In this document: positions 16,745 to 26,224 of the stretch, piece after piece
Layout: the number at the start of each line of letters is the position of its first letter
Numbering within the stretch: position 1 is the stretch's first letter
Assembly: GCA_964538485.1 (NCBI GenBank)
Contig: CAZIHJ010000016.1
Coordinates: 1-40,671 of the forward strand
Length of the DNA stretch: 40,671 bases
Origin: JBJXHC01 sp964538485
Lineage (GTDB): Bacteria > Bacteroidota > Ignavibacteria > UBA10030 > UBA6906
Reading direction: 5' to 3'
Translations under genes and position numbers: made by a program
The notes under the pieces: model-generated
Seen by the model: the letters and a program-made list of their open reading frames with translations, nothing else
Told to the model about the DNA's origin: nothing
The model's database searches: none

Positions 16745-17620
16745 ATACATAGCGCCGGTGGGTTGAGGAACACCGCCTTTGGGTTCGAGCGTCACGGCAA
16801 ATGCCGCGATCTCTTTGGGGTCGGTAACTGCAAGGTTCTCTATCTTGAAGTAATTCGATTCTGTGTCATGTATGGCAAACACTCCAGCGCTGATCGGCTG
16901 TTTCCCTTTCACCACCCAGAGTTGGTAATCCTTGTCCGAGGGAATTGCAGGAAGATTCGACACCTGCAGGATGGCTCTCTTGCGCTCGGGATCCCAGATG
17001 ATCTTGCCATAGCCGACGGGATGCACGTCGAGTCCGTTCATCACGGCAATTTCCACTTGTTTGGCGGCCAGCACGTTCAGAATTTCTTGTTTGCGCTGGA
17101 GTTCATCCTTCAGGGCAACGAGCTGCGTCTGCAATTCCTGCTTCTCGTTTTCGACACTTACCAACTGTTGGTTTTGCTCATCGATGGTCCCCATTAACCT
17201 GACGACGAACATGGAGAACCCGATGATCATCGCAAGAGCAACGAAAGTGATCCCGAACGTCAGCCAACTGCGCCGCTCCGGAACAGAAACAGTTGTCGTA
17301 ACCGGTCGCGCTGCGGGAATACCGTTCTCCTCGGAACTGCCGGCGTTCCCGGTGAATTCCCTCGTCCGTCGCTCCGCCGAGTTCTTTGCCCAGGCCGAGA
17401 GCTGGATCTTTTGCATCACCTGTTGTTTGACACGTGCCGGTGGTGTTTGCTGCCTGAGGGTCAAGGGAAGCAACGAGACAAGACCCATCAACTCGGCAAG
17501 GTGCTGCAACTCCTCGCGGCTCGCAACCATGAGATGTCGCTCGAACCGCCGGAGTTCCTCTCCTTCAAGAGCACCCGCTGCGTAGTCAGCGCTGAGTTCT
17601 TTAAATTCTTCCGGTGTCAC
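16721..17620 (-). CDS. Anti-sigma factor, RskA-like
   Basis: 299 residues. The N-terminal zinc-finger-like/ASD segment TPEEFKELSADYAAGALEGEE begins the protein; its E-x-x-x-x-H-L pattern matches RskA-type domains that hold an ECF sigma factor. One transmembrane helix (WLTFGITFVALAMIIGFSMFVV, about residues 119-140) is followed by a coiled coil (DEQNQQLVSVENEKQELQ and on, to about residue 185). A periplasmic RskA domain follows, with IIWDPERKRAILQVSNLP and DYQLWVVKGKQPISAGVF. The start is GTG at 17620, overlapping the sigma gene stop by GTGA, which makes the two a coupled sigma/anti-sigma operon. Release would need a periplasmic signal; which one is unknown. Confidence 0.9.
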   Translation of the reverse strand: MTPEEFKELSADYAAGALEGEELRRFERHLMVASREELQHLAELMGLVSLLPLTLRQQTPPARVKQQVMQKIQLSAWAKNSAERRTREFTGNAGSSEENGIPAARPVTTTVSVPERRSWLTFGITFVALAMIIGFSMFVVRLMGTIDEQNQQLVSVENEKQELQTQLVALKDELQRKQEILNVLAAKQVEIAVMNGLDVHPVGYGKIIWDPERKRAILQVSNLPAIPSDKDYQLWVVKGKQPISAGVFAIHDTESNYFKIENLAVTDPKEIAAFAVTLEPKGGVPQPTGAMYMAGAPRL

Positions 17621-17903
17621 GATTCCTGTATCCGTCCTTTGAGATAGTCACGAAGCTTGATAAGTCCCTGCCTCATTCTCGTCTTCACAGTGCCAAGCGG
17701 CACCGTCANNNNNNNNNNNNNNNNNNNNNNNNNNNNNNNNNNNNNNNNNNNNNNNNNNNNNNNNNNNNNNNNNNNNNNNNNNNNNNNNNNNNNNNNNNNN
17801 NNNNNNNNATCGCTGCCTGATCTTTCTGCACGACACGTTTGAGGAGCCCGAGGTCCTCTTCGTTTCTTGCTATTTGCGCTTCAATCAGAGCCAATAGAAA
17901 CAC
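17617..17903 (-). CDS. ECF-type RNA polymerase sigma factor interrupted by an assembly gap
   Basis: Two visible ends of one gene. The 5' part (31 codons before the gap) reads ARNEEDLGLLKRVVQKDQAA, the start of region 2.1 of ECF sigma factors. The 3' part (29 codons) reads VPLGTVKTRMRQGLIKLRDY, the second helix of region 4.2 that contacts the -35 element. ECF factors are about 170-200 residues, so about 110-130 codons are missing and the true gap is probably 330-400 bases rather than 100. The start taken is GTG at 17903, with AGGGTGG just upstream; a TTG three codons later is possible. The stop overlaps the GTG of the anti-sigma gene. Its regulon cannot be seen here. Confidence 0.85.
17709..17808. 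other. Assembly gap (100 N)
   Basis: Exactly 100 N inside the sigma factor gene. Comparison with normal ECF length suggests the missing sequence is longer, about 330-400 bases. Confidence 0.98.
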
Positions 17904-17993
17904 AACCCACCCTGCACATGGAATACGAGAAAATCGTCCGCCTGGATTAGTGACATGCCATGATATAACATCGGTGCCACAGGTGCAACCTTC

Positions 17994-19178
17994 TTATACA
18001 TAAAAACCTGCCGATCCGCCAACCCACGTCATATTCTTATTGTGATCGACACCCATCATCTTACCGCGTCCCATTCTGACAAGGTTGTTTACTGCAAGAG
18101 GATGATCCAGCCAGAGGTACATGATACGGACTTCGGCCTTCGTTCCGCCAAACGGTGTTTCAATCACACCTCCGTACTCAACCTTCTCCTGCAGAATAAA
18201 TTCATGTCTCTGCGCATCCGGAATCGCTTCGATGTCCGCTGTTGTTGGAGAGACCTTCACGCCCATTCCGGCAAACGAGTAGAGCGGCTTGAGCACCCAG
18301 TTCCCAAGATCGTCCGGCAATGCCTTGAGGTCGGAGAGGAAGTGTGTTTTGGGAACCGTGGGATGGTTGAGATACGGTAAGGAGAACTTGCTCAGACGGA
18401 AAAACCAGTTCGGGTGTCCGGCCCATTCCACATGAAGGTCGTCACGGAAACTAAACGGCAGCTTCGCATCCACACGTATAAGCTCCTCTGCTATCGCCCG
18501 GTTGTAGATACGATAGATCGGAACGAGTTGTCCGTCTTTTTTATAGTAGAGCCGGTTCCCTTCTTTGATGATGTCCCGGATGTTTACCGTTTGGATGCCG
18601 CACATGCGTTCAGTGAGAATGAAATCCGGAAGCGTCTTCTGCTTCAACGGGTCAAGCTCCATCAGGATAACGTTCTCCGGCGCCTGGTAACTGAGCACGG
18701 CGCTTCTGATGAGTGCATTGTAGTGATCGAGATCAAGTCCGTTCAATAAAAACTTGAGCTCACGCGGAAGCCCATAGACTTCCTTGTACAACTGGCACAA
18801 CACCGCCTGGTAGGCGAAGAGCGTCGGGAAGCCCTGCATCTCAATCAACTTCGGACTGTACGTTCCGTCACTGTTGCGGACGAGTCCGAAATCCACCGCG
18901 ATAAACAGCGGATGCGGTGATTCATTCGGGACATTGAATTCATGAGGAATGGATTGTTCGGACTTCATCAGGTAGTCGGGGTTGGACATCAACTGTATGA
19001 TGATTTCCTTGCCGGCGATCTGCATCTGGTCCATTAACTCACGCGGGAAAAAGCATGGGGTCTCGGAGACACGAAAGTCAACGTGCGTCCCACAGAGCGC
19101 ATCCAGCCTCTTGAGGAGAAGCTGGTATTTTTGCTCTGTGAAGTTCTTATTGAAGGACTGGCGGAGATCGGTGATCAT
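17994..19178 (-). CDS. Circularly permuted ATP-grasp-like ligase, uncharacterised
   Basis: 394 residues from the ATG at 19178, chosen because the product then begins MITDLRQSFNKNF; no good ribosome binding site, and the preceding codons read poorly. Cytoplasmic, no signal. An acidic segment, YSPKLIEMQGFPTLFAYQ, lies near residue 120 and resembles the metal-binding E-x-N/Q stretch of ATP-grasp enzymes. A nucleotide-binding-like segment, NWVLKPLYSFAGMGVKV, with LQEKVEYG after it, lies near the C-terminus. That order is reversed relative to ordinary ATP-grasp proteins, as in glutathionylspermidine synthase-type enzymes. A final VRMGRGKMMGV and WVGGSAGFYV follow. Such folds ligate a carboxylate to an amine with ATP. 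Substrate unknown; the fold call is inferred from motif order only. Confidence 0.6.
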   Translation of the reverse strand: MITDLRQSFNKNFTEQKYQLLLKRLDALCGTHVDFRVSETPCFFPRELMDQMQIAGKEIIIQLMSNPDYLMKSEQSIPHEFNVPNESPHPLFIAVDFGLVRNSDGTYSPKLIEMQGFPTLFAYQAVLCQLYKEVYGLPRELKFLLNGLDLDHYNALIRSAVLSYQAPENVILMELDPLKQKTLPDFILTERMCGIQTVNIRDIIKEGNRLYYKKDGQLVPIYRIYNRAIAEELIRVDAKLPFSFRDDLHVEWAGHPNWFFRLSKFSLPYLNHPTVPKTHFLSDLKALPDDLGNWVLKPLYSFAGMGVKVSPTTADIEAIPDAQRHEFILQEKVEYGGVIETPFGGTKAEVRIMYLWLDHPLAVNNLVRMGRGKMMGVDHNKNMTWVGGSAGFYV

Positions 19179-19215
19179 GGGGAGATAATATACTGATTCT
19201 GTCCTAAATTCAAAC

Positions 19216-19251
19216 ACAAAAACGGCCCGCCACAGTTACGCGACAGGCCGT
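19216..19251 (-). terminator. Intrinsic terminator downstream of the subtilisin-like gene
   Basis: Minus strand ACGGCCTGTCGC, a loop, GTGGCGGGCCGT, then TTTTTGTG. The 12-base stem has two G-T wobbles and one mismatch. It starts 24 bases past the stop at 19275. Confidence 0.75.
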
Positions 19252-19274
19252 ACCTGAACTCGTGAAGCTCTTTC

Positions 19275-22200
19275 CTATTTCATCAAGACCATTTTCCTCA
19301 CTTCCGTGTACGTTCCAGCAGTGAGTTTGTAGAAATACATCCCACTTGCAAGCTTTGTCCCGTCAAACGGGATTTCGTATGACCCGGCTTTCGAGTTCGC
19401 ATCGACGAGACTGTACACCTCTCTGCCAATCATATCGTACACTTTCAAACTGACATGAGAATCTTGAACGAGTTCATACTTGATCGTCGTGCTTGGGTTA
19501 TACGGATTCGGAAAGTTCTGGCTCAACGATGTCTTTGTCGGTGCGTTCTTGTCGAACATCTTTGTTGCAGATATGCGAGGTCGGAGAAGTGATGAACTAC
19601 TACCCTCACCCTGCTGCATACCCAAGAAGTATTCGAGATGTGCTGTTGCATCGGGATTGATTGCTTCGCCTTGGGATTTGAAGGACTGGAAACGACTATT
19701 CGCTTGTTGAATATCCCCATTCGCCACCAATGCATACACAACGGAAGATTGCGCATGGAACCATAATTCATCATCTGTAGTTGCCGCAATCAGTGAGTCC
19801 GCATAGGCAATGGCATTGCCGAATTGCTTCACGTCCATCATTTCTTGCAGCACGTATGCTCGAATCAGATTCTTCGTATCACTCGGAAGATTTCGTGTGA
19901 GCAAAAATCTCACAAAACCCTTCCATGGCGTCCCAAGCTCATTGGCAAAAGTACCTCCGGGGCCAACAAGCGATGCAAGCTGATGGATTGCCTGTTTTGC
20001 ATCACGATGCCCGGAAAGTAGCATCTCCTTAAGTAACCTTACGACTCTTCGACCCATAACGGAATCAGGTGAAAGGTACGGTGGTTCTGTTTCGTCTGCA
20101 CTGTAACGAAGTTGGAACAGTTCGCCGCTTAGGGAAGGCGAGTTGCCCTGGTCTGTCTGGCATTCTGTATAGTCGACAGTTCCCGGCCCTGGGAATGCAC
20201 TACTTGGTGAGGTGACTGGACATTCTTGTGGGTTTCCCCAATATGTCAAACGAGCCGGAACTCCGGGCCATACCTCGTTTTTGATCCAAGGGTAGTTGCC
20301 ACTCACACGATTATATCCACCATATTTGACAGGCACCACGTAACATGGTGGATTGCAACTAATATCAAGGCCACCACCATCACGAGGACCGATTTGCATG
20401 CCGTCTTCTATAGGGCCGCACTCGCAAGCAGTGCTTGTGTTTCCAAGAAAAGCACCCCCGGCAACAACCCTGATTTGTCCATCCAGATTATCTCTAACTC
20501 GGTTATCCCCCCTGGCAATTCCATCCGGACTTAGGCTTGCATGCGCGGTAGTTCCATTAACGTAGATCCCCCAATCGTTGTTATTGGTCACATAGGAGTT
20601 CTTCATGTACAGCTTTCCGCCAGTCCACACATTAATACCGTAGGTGTTCGTTTTAATGCCAAAACTGTTTGAGGTTTGTACAATATCGAGACGACCATTT
20701 TGGACAGTTGCACCGTAGCCGTTGTTTTCGATAATGCAATCACGGACTGTAACAGACCCGACGGCAAGCGAAGTGTTGAACGATTGTACGCCATAGTTCA
20801 CCGTGTATCTTACCGTTGATGATTCAAGAAGGTTTGTTAAGAGATTGCTAAAATAGACACCACTCTGTGAGTATTCGACCAAGCAGTAGCTTAGCGTATT
20901 CGGCCCACCCTTAAGCTCGAGCAATTGCCAGTCTCCTGGAGCAGGCGAGGGTCTTGAAGAGGTAAATTTCAAAAGATTTCCTGGTGTACCGGTAGCGCTG
21001 AAGATGCCATTTGAGAGAAGCTTGGCGCCAAGTGCAAACTTCACCTCTGCGCCTGGTTTGAGTTGAACATCGGCGGTTGAGGGGAATGTCAGTGTCACCA
21101 AATCGGCAATGGTGATCAAGCCGGAAACTTCCAACTTAGCGTTTGGATTAAATTGCCACATAGAACCGGCGCTCCAACGTAGCTCTCCGCCAGATTCAAT
21201 CTTGAGTTGCGTATTGGTTCTTAGCTCGATCGTGCCGGACTGTGTACTGGCAATAACTCCACCGTTGTTTACTCTCCGTACCACGCCCACGCCAAATTTG
21301 AGCAACCCGCCCGCGGTCGAAATGCGAGCGTTTGTGCCTTGAAAGATCACTTCCGAGGCGTTGTCGTTAATAGTTCCTCCACTATTGCAGGACAACTCAG
21401 CACCAGCTTCGAGCACAACACGTGAGCCGGAGGAAAGTGTCAATGTTTCACCTGCCTCGGCAACAATTCGTATATTATTCTCAACGACCAACACCCCTCC
21501 ATTCACCAAGTCAAGGTTGCCGTTTATGTTGTACGTAATCGTTCCACCCGGATCCGGTGCTGGTCGTGTTATGATGTGGTAACCTGAAGACATTGTTTGG
21601 GGAAGTGCTACAGCCGGAACTGAATAGCGATTTGGAATTGCGGCCTTGACAGCCTTGTTCGCATTGACTCGACCGTATCCTAGATAATCGTTACGACCTC
21701 CAGAGTATGGATATTGACCGACTTTATCGGCTGTTTGCTGGATAATATTACTTACCTGCGAGACAGTTAAACTTGGATTAATGGAGAATATCAATGAGAC
21801 AACTCCCGATACTATTGGTGTGGAGGCCGATGTACCAGAACCAACATTACCGTAGCTTGATGGAAGGGCAAGTGTAGACCAGATGTTGGTCCCTGGGGCT
21901 GCGCAGAAAACGTGTGCACCATAGTTGTAACCAATGTTAAATAAATCATTTTCTGTCGTTGCGCTAACACCAATTACATTCGGATATGCAGCAGGATATT
22001 GATCTGAATAAGGCACTTGACCTTCGTCGCAACCTACTATGCTGGTATTGCCAGCCGCAGCAACAACGACGACACCCGATGCTACTGCGTTTGCTATCGC
22101 GTTTCTGACACTTGGAAAATCAAAAGGACAGTATTTGTTGATTGGTGGGGCATGATATTCTACAGTGTGAAAACTGCAATTGATGACGTCGGCAGTCTCA

Positions 22201-23042
22201 ACTACGGCCAGTTCAATAAGTCCTGGCAAATGCGTGTTAGACTGTCCATTCGTGTTGAAGTAGTAACCAAGCAAGGAAGTATTCCAGCCCACACCTGCCA
22301 CGCCTTGGCCGTTATTGGTAGTTGCACCGAGCAAGCCGGCAACCGCCAATGCATGTTCAGAGCCCATTGTCTCATCGCCTCCAACAAACTTATTCCCTCC
22401 TCCTACTAACTGAAAATCCTGATGGTTCTGGATCGTGAGACTTCCGGATTGATCTATAACTGCAATCTTGATCGACGAAGACCCGGGGGTTATATCCCAA
22501 GCCTCCGGAGCATCAATGTCGGCATCATTGGTTGGGTTATTGAGATGCCATTGATTGGGGAAATACGTATCATTAGGTACGATATCTCCGACAATTGAGA
22601 TCGGTTTATGCGCATACTCTACGCAGGGCAGGGCCGCAAATAAACCGATAACCGAATCGAGTGGAACTAGTGTTGGAAAGTCCATGGTAAAGAGTTGTGA
22701 CATTTCGGGTACTCTCACGAGTTGCTGTGTTCGCCTGTTCAAAACGAGTGTATCTCCCCATAATACGCTGGGTATCGACTTCCTAATGACTGGTGTTCCA
22801 AATCTCATGGTCAGCGCCGACATGAGAGTGGACACTTGAGTGTTAATTATTGGATATTGACTAATATCGACGGTTGACGTTCCACGGTTAGTCGGTATAA
22901 CATTTTCATTAAACGACACTGTAATGCGCTTGGCTTTGACGACGCCATCTTCAAGAACAATCGGTACTTCAGATTGAACGAACTGACCGAGGGCTATCGT
23001 AGATAACAGACTGAGGGCGAAAATAAGGGCTGCCGTTTTCAT
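19275..23042 (-). CDS. Subtilisin-like (S8) protease with beta-helix region and type IX sorting domain
   Basis: 1255 residues. Start ATG has GGGAGGTG seven bases upstream; MKTAALIFALSLLSTIALGQ is the signal peptide. The catalytic residues fit S8: Asp197 in IAVIDQSG, His230 in SEHALAVAG, oxyanion Asn332 in AAAGN and Ser405 in GSGTSASTP. The His context is altered from the usual H-G-T, and the Asp motif has an extra residue (D-Q-S-G), so activity should be tested. From about residue 480 to 800 come repeated short strands (GGVLVVENNIRIV, GSRVVLEAGAEL, STVRYTVNYGVQS, YGATVQNGRLDIV) of a right-handed beta-helix. A helical stretch follows, and residues 1175-1255 (QNFPNPYNPSTTIKYE to EVRKMVLMK) are the type IX sorting domain. 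Large exported surface protease. Confidence 0.9.
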   Translation of the reverse strand: MKTAALIFALSLLSTIALGQFVQSEVPIVLEDGVVKAKRITVSFNENVIPTNRGTSTVDISQYPIINTQVSTLMSALTMRFGTPVIRKSIPSVLWGDTLVLNRRTQQLVRVPEMSQLFTMDFPTLVPLDSVIGLFAALPCVEYAHKPISIVGDIVPNDTYFPNQWHLNNPTNDADIDAPEAWDITPGSSSIKIAVIDQSGSLTIQNHQDFQLVGGGNKFVGGDETMGSEHALAVAGLLGATTNNGQGVAGVGWNTSLLGYYFNTNGQSNTHLPGLIELAVVETADVINCSFHTVEYHAPPINKYCPFDFPSVRNAIANAVASGVVVVAAAGNTSIVGCDEGQVPYSDQYPAAYPNVIGVSATTENDLFNIGYNYGAHVFCAAPGTNIWSTLALPSSYGNVGSGTSASTPIVSGVVSLIFSINPSLTVSQVSNIIQQTADKVGQYPYSGGRNDYLGYGRVNANKAVKAAIPNRYSVPAVALPQTMSSGYHIITRPAPDPGGTITYNINGNLDLVNGGVLVVENNIRIVAEAGETLTLSSGSRVVLEAGAELSCNSGGTINDNASEVIFQGTNARISTAGGLLKFGVGVVRRVNNGGVIASTQSGTIELRTNTQLKIESGGELRWSAGSMWQFNPNAKLEVSGLITIADLVTLTFPSTADVQLKPGAEVKFALGAKLLSNGIFSATGTPGNLLKFTSSRPSPAPGDWQLLELKGGPNTLSYCLVEYSQSGVYFSNLLTNLLESSTVRYTVNYGVQSFNTSLAVGSVTVRDCIIENNGYGATVQNGRLDIVQTSNSFGIKTNTYGINVWTGGKLYMKNSYVTNNNDWGIYVNGTTAHASLSPDGIARGDNRVRDNLDGQIRVVAGGAFLGNTSTACECGPIEDGMQIGPRDGGGLDISCNPPCYVVPVKYGGYNRVSGNYPWIKNEVWPGVPARLTYWGNPQECPVTSPSSAFPGPGTVDYTECQTDQGNSPSLSGELFQLRYSADETEPPYLSPDSVMGRRVVRLLKEMLLSGHRDAKQAIHQLASLVGPGGTFANELGTPWKGFVRFLLTRNLPSDTKNLIRAYVLQEMMDVKQFGNAIAYADSLIAATTDDELWFHAQSSVVYALVANGDIQQANSRFQSFKSQGEAINPDATAHLEYFLGMQQGEGSSSSLLRPRISATKMFDKNAPTKTSLSQNFPNPYNPSTTIKYELVQDSHVSLKVYDMIGREVYSLVDANSKAGSYEIPFDGTKLASGMYFYKLTAGTYTEVRKMVLMK

Positions 23043-23072
23043 GATTTCACCTCCCGGTGTGGTGGGAAAACG

Positions 23073-25241
23073 TTATTTTATGAAGACCAACTTCCGTTGC
23101 ACTGAGTTGCGATCAGCTTGGATTGAATATATGTAGACCCCAGAAGCAACCGTCTGACCACTCTTGCTCATGCCATCCCAATTGAGAGAGTAGACTCCAG
23201 GGGTTTCCGCTGGAACAGTAAATAGGTTTACCTCCCTACCCAAAAGGTCAATAACACGTAGAGCAACTTTTTGAGCATGAGTCGTTAACTCGAACCGGAT
23301 TGTAGTTTGAGCGTTAAATGGATTGGGGAAGTTCTGGTGGAGAACAATAACACTCGGTATGGCGTCCTTCCTCTCGTCTGCGTCAATACCGGTAACTCCG
23401 CCATTTGTTGTGTGCATAACTCTCCCGAAGGAACCTACAGCCCAGCCGTGGTTGGCATCGTTCATCAGTAATTGACTTACCGGACCGTCCAATGGGCTGT
23501 GCTGAGGAACCCATGTCTCTCCTGCATCGGTCGTTCGATAAATTTCACCGGCAAATGAACCAGCCCATCCTTGTTGCGCATCCACAAAGCAGATAGAATA
23601 AAACAAATCAGGTGTTTGATTCATTCGCCAAGTGCTGCCGCCATCACTAGTATGATAAATGGATGACGCAAATGTAGAAACCCAACCGATCTCATCATTG
23701 ATGAAACTCATCGATAGGAATGTTGTGTCGGAACTGTTCGTTAGAACGTACTGCCAATTCAGCCCGCCATTACTTGTTTTCAGAGTTGCTTGCACACTAC
23801 CTCCGTTTGCGCTTCCCGCCATAATCCATCCGGTGGTAGAGCTTGTGAATTGAATTTGTTGCGTGCTAGAGGGCAATGACACTGCCGTCATTTCGTGCCA
23901 CGACTCTCCGCCATCGACTGATCTTAGCAGCCTTCCGGGTTGCAAAAGTCCCCCCCCAATAATCCAACAAAGGGGGTGCTGACTGGTTTCAATATCCAAC
24001 AGAGTTGTAGAAAACACCGGAGATGGTTGTTGTATCCACGAAACACCGGCGTTTGTGGTTCGAAGAATTGTCGCATTCGTTCCCACTGTCCAGCCAGACA
24101 TTAAGTCAATGAACTCGACATCGAAGAGACGCTCGGTGTTGTCCGTTCGTATTGAATCCCATGTGATACCGCCGTTTGTGGTATTTAGAATTGTTCCATT
24201 CCACCCAGAAATCCATCCGTTGATCGTGTCGAAAAAGTGAATGCCAAACAATGGTTGCGTCGTCACAGACCTCAGAAAATTGAACCATGAAACACCACCG
24301 TCCGTTGTACGAATTAGTGTGGGGCCCTCGGAAAATCCCACGGCCACCCCTGTGAGCGTATCAAGAAAAGCAATGGCATCAGCTATCTTTCCTGCTGGAC
24401 TTGGTTGTAGTGTCCAACTGCCTCCCTGGTCGGTTGATCGTGCAATGAACTCACCAAGTAGCTGATCCCACCCTGTTGCAAAAAGCCGTGCATTATCGAG
24501 AACGAAGAGATCATACCACTCTGTTTGGAGCGTATCAAGAGAGGCAAGCCAGGTGACGCCACCATCCGTTGTGTAGTTGATCTTCCTGAAACCGCACTCC
24601 CAGCCTCGCAGAGTATCGAGGAAAACAATATCTCTGATTGGCGAGAGGAGGGTATCCAGCAGCCATGTTTTACCTCCATCAATCGTATGGATTCGCCGGT
24701 AACCTGCCGCACCCCATCCTGTCAATGAATCGACAAACGAGAGCGAATGAATTGTACCAAGTGGCAAACTCATGGTAGTCCAGTTGTTGCCAGCATCAGT
24801 CGTGCGGTGTATGTTGCCAGATTGACCAGCCGCCCATCCGAAATTCCTGTCAACAAATTCAATTGACCGGAAATCCCCCTGGGAAAGAGAAAACCGCTCA
24901 GTCCATGTGTCACCACCGTCTGTCGTACGATAAAGCAATGCGTGTACACCAGCCGCCGCCCGTCCGCCAACCCAACCGACCAGGCTATCAACGAAGAAGA
25001 GGGCCTGCCCGTATATTCTCTCCGGCAACTGTTTGACTGTCCATGTCTCACCTCCGTCAGTTGTTTTAAGCATAACCCCGGCATCGCTGCTGATCCAGCC
25101 CATTCTCTCATTCACGAATTGCACTTTGTTCATGCCGTTTCCTTGTGGCAATGGGTGCTGCCAATGCCATTGAGCCGCCGCGGTTGATGCTTCAAATACA
25201 AGGAGAGAGAAAAGGGATGATATGGTAAGATAATGTCGCAT
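23073..25241 (-). CDS. Secreted BNR/Ycf48-like beta-propeller protein with type IX sorting domain
   Basis: 722 residues. Signal peptide MRHYLTISSLFSLLVFEASTAAAQ. The body is a long tandem of repeats of about 45 residues of the form (F/V)-x-D-x-x-x-G-W-x-x-G, then R-T-T-D-G-G-x-T-W; at least a dozen such TTDGG/TTNGG/TSDGG-W units are visible. This is the photosystem II stability factor Ycf48-like/BNR propeller fold, probably two propellers. In FCB bacteria such proteins are exported surface proteins without known enzymatic activity. Residues 640-722 (HQNFPNPFNAQTTIRFE to SVQRKLVFIK) are the type IX sorting signal. The gene is 30 bases upstream of the protease gene on the same strand, so the two probably form an operon. 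Confidence 0.9.
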   Translation of the reverse strand: MRHYLTISSLFSLLVFEASTAAAQWHWQHPLPQGNGMNKVQFVNERMGWISSDAGVMLKTTDGGETWTVKQLPERIYGQALFFVDSLVGWVGGRAAAGVHALLYRTTDGGDTWTERFSLSQGDFRSIEFVDRNFGWAAGQSGNIHRTTDAGNNWTTMSLPLGTIHSLSFVDSLTGWGAAGYRRIHTIDGGKTWLLDTLLSPIRDIVFLDTLRGWECGFRKINYTTDGGVTWLASLDTLQTEWYDLFVLDNARLFATGWDQLLGEFIARSTDQGGSWTLQPSPAGKIADAIAFLDTLTGVAVGFSEGPTLIRTTDGGVSWFNFLRSVTTQPLFGIHFFDTINGWISGWNGTILNTTNGGITWDSIRTDNTERLFDVEFIDLMSGWTVGTNATILRTTNAGVSWIQQPSPVFSTTLLDIETSQHPLCWIIGGGLLQPGRLLRSVDGGESWHEMTAVSLPSSTQQIQFTSSTTGWIMAGSANGGSVQATLKTSNGGLNWQYVLTNSSDTTFLSMSFINDEIGWVSTFASSIYHTSDGGSTWRMNQTPDLFYSICFVDAQQGWAGSFAGEIYRTTDAGETWVPQHSPLDGPVSQLLMNDANHGWAVGSFGRVMHTTNGGVTGIDADERKDAIPSVIVLHQNFPNPFNAQTTIRFELTTHAQKVALRVIDLLGREVNLFTVPAETPGVYSLNWDGMSKSGQTVASGVYIYSIQADRNSVQRKLVFIK

Positions 25242-25374
25242 GTATCAACTCATGGCCGAAGATGCGGAGAGGATTGAAAGAAAGATACTCTATGACTTTG
25301 AGAAAGGCAAGGAAGAGACACAACTGGGGAGATTCGATTGGATCAGAGGACGGCAATTCTCGCAGAAGAGCTGT

Positions 25375-26217
25375 CTAAATCAAAAACTCTCCCTCTTCCA
25401 TGATCTTCTTGTCGTCAATCCAGATATCGAACTTGGTACCGACGACGTCTATGTGTGTGGAGGAAGTCCAGTTGGCGCCGGTGTGTTCGGCGTACGGGTG
25501 GCCGAACGCGATATGCACGCCCGGTATTTTCTCGTCCTGGAGGATATGGCCGATGACATGTTTGAGCTGGATATTGGTACCGATGGCAAACTCACCGACA
25601 CGTTCGCTGTTTTCATCGGTATGGCAATAGGCCCAGAATTCCTTTTCGAGCTCCTTGTTGGGTGAGTACGCCTCTTTCATGCGATTGTCCCTCACCTCGA
25701 TAGTCAACGGCTGCGGTTCGAGGTCGCCGTACTTCGCGCAGAGATAATCTCCCACCACGCCATCTACGATAAAAGTCCCGTTCACATTGAGCGGAGCTGT
25801 GAACACCTCNNNNNNNNNNNNNNNNNNNNNNNNNNNNNNNNNNNNNNNNNNNNNNNNNNNNNNNNNNNNNNNNNNNNNNNNNNNNNNNNNNNNNNNNNNN
25901 NNNNNNNNNGTGCGCAGCTCGCCGATTTGTCCGTAGACGGCATAGATACTCACCTGACTCGTGGCAAGGTCATCCAGAATTTCCTGCGGCATGGATGTAT
26001 GCGGACGGGGAGAAAAATCCTCCAGCATATACGGATTACACGCGGCTCCCGCCTTTTGTACTTCCTCGAACATGCTTGCAGCAATATCCTGGGTGGCGGC
26101 ATCGGTAATCAACGTAACTTTTTCTTCCGGGCGGATGCGCAGGCAGGTGCTGACTGCATTGGATGCACCCTGGTAAAGTTCCGGATCAACTTTCAACCCA
26201 TTAAACGAATGCTTCAT
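25375..26217 (-). CDS. M29 family (thermophilic-type) aminopeptidase, interrupted by a gap
   Basis: A cytoplasmic zinc aminopeptidase by family. ATG at 26217 has AAGGA four bases upstream and lies seven bases after the stop of the carboxylate-amine ligase. N-terminal part: LRIRPEEKVTLITDAATQD (family G-x-x-V-x-I-x-x-D). C-terminal part after the gap: APLNVNGTFIVDG, then the metal-binding stretch GHPYAEHTGANWTSSTHID, in which the His and Asp residues match M29 zinc ligands, ending DDKKIMEEGEFLI. Visible coding is about 246 residues, and relatives have about 340-370, so the 100-N gap probably hides about 300 bases or more. Its place in an operon with two amide-ligating enzymes suggests it trims or recycles their peptide product. 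Confidence 0.82.
   Translation of the reverse strand: MKHSFNGLKVDPELYQGASNAVSTCLRIRPEEKVTLITDAATQDIAASMFEEVQKAGAACNPYMLEDFSPRPHTSMPQEILDDLATSQVSIYAVYGQIGELRXXXXXXXXXXXXXXXXXXXXXXXXXXXXXXXXXXEVFTAPLNVNGTFIVDGVVGDYLCAKYGDLEPQPLTIEVRDNRMKEAYSPNKELEKEFWAYCHTDENSERVGEFAIGTNIQLKHVIGHILQDEKIPGVHIAFGHPYAEHTGANWTSSTHIDVVGTKFDIWIDDKKIMEEGEFLI
25810..25909. other. Assembly gap (100 N)
   Basis: Exactly 100 N inside the M29 aminopeptidase gene; normal family length suggests about 300 bases or more are missing. Confidence 0.98.
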
Positions 26218-26224
26218 GAATTCC

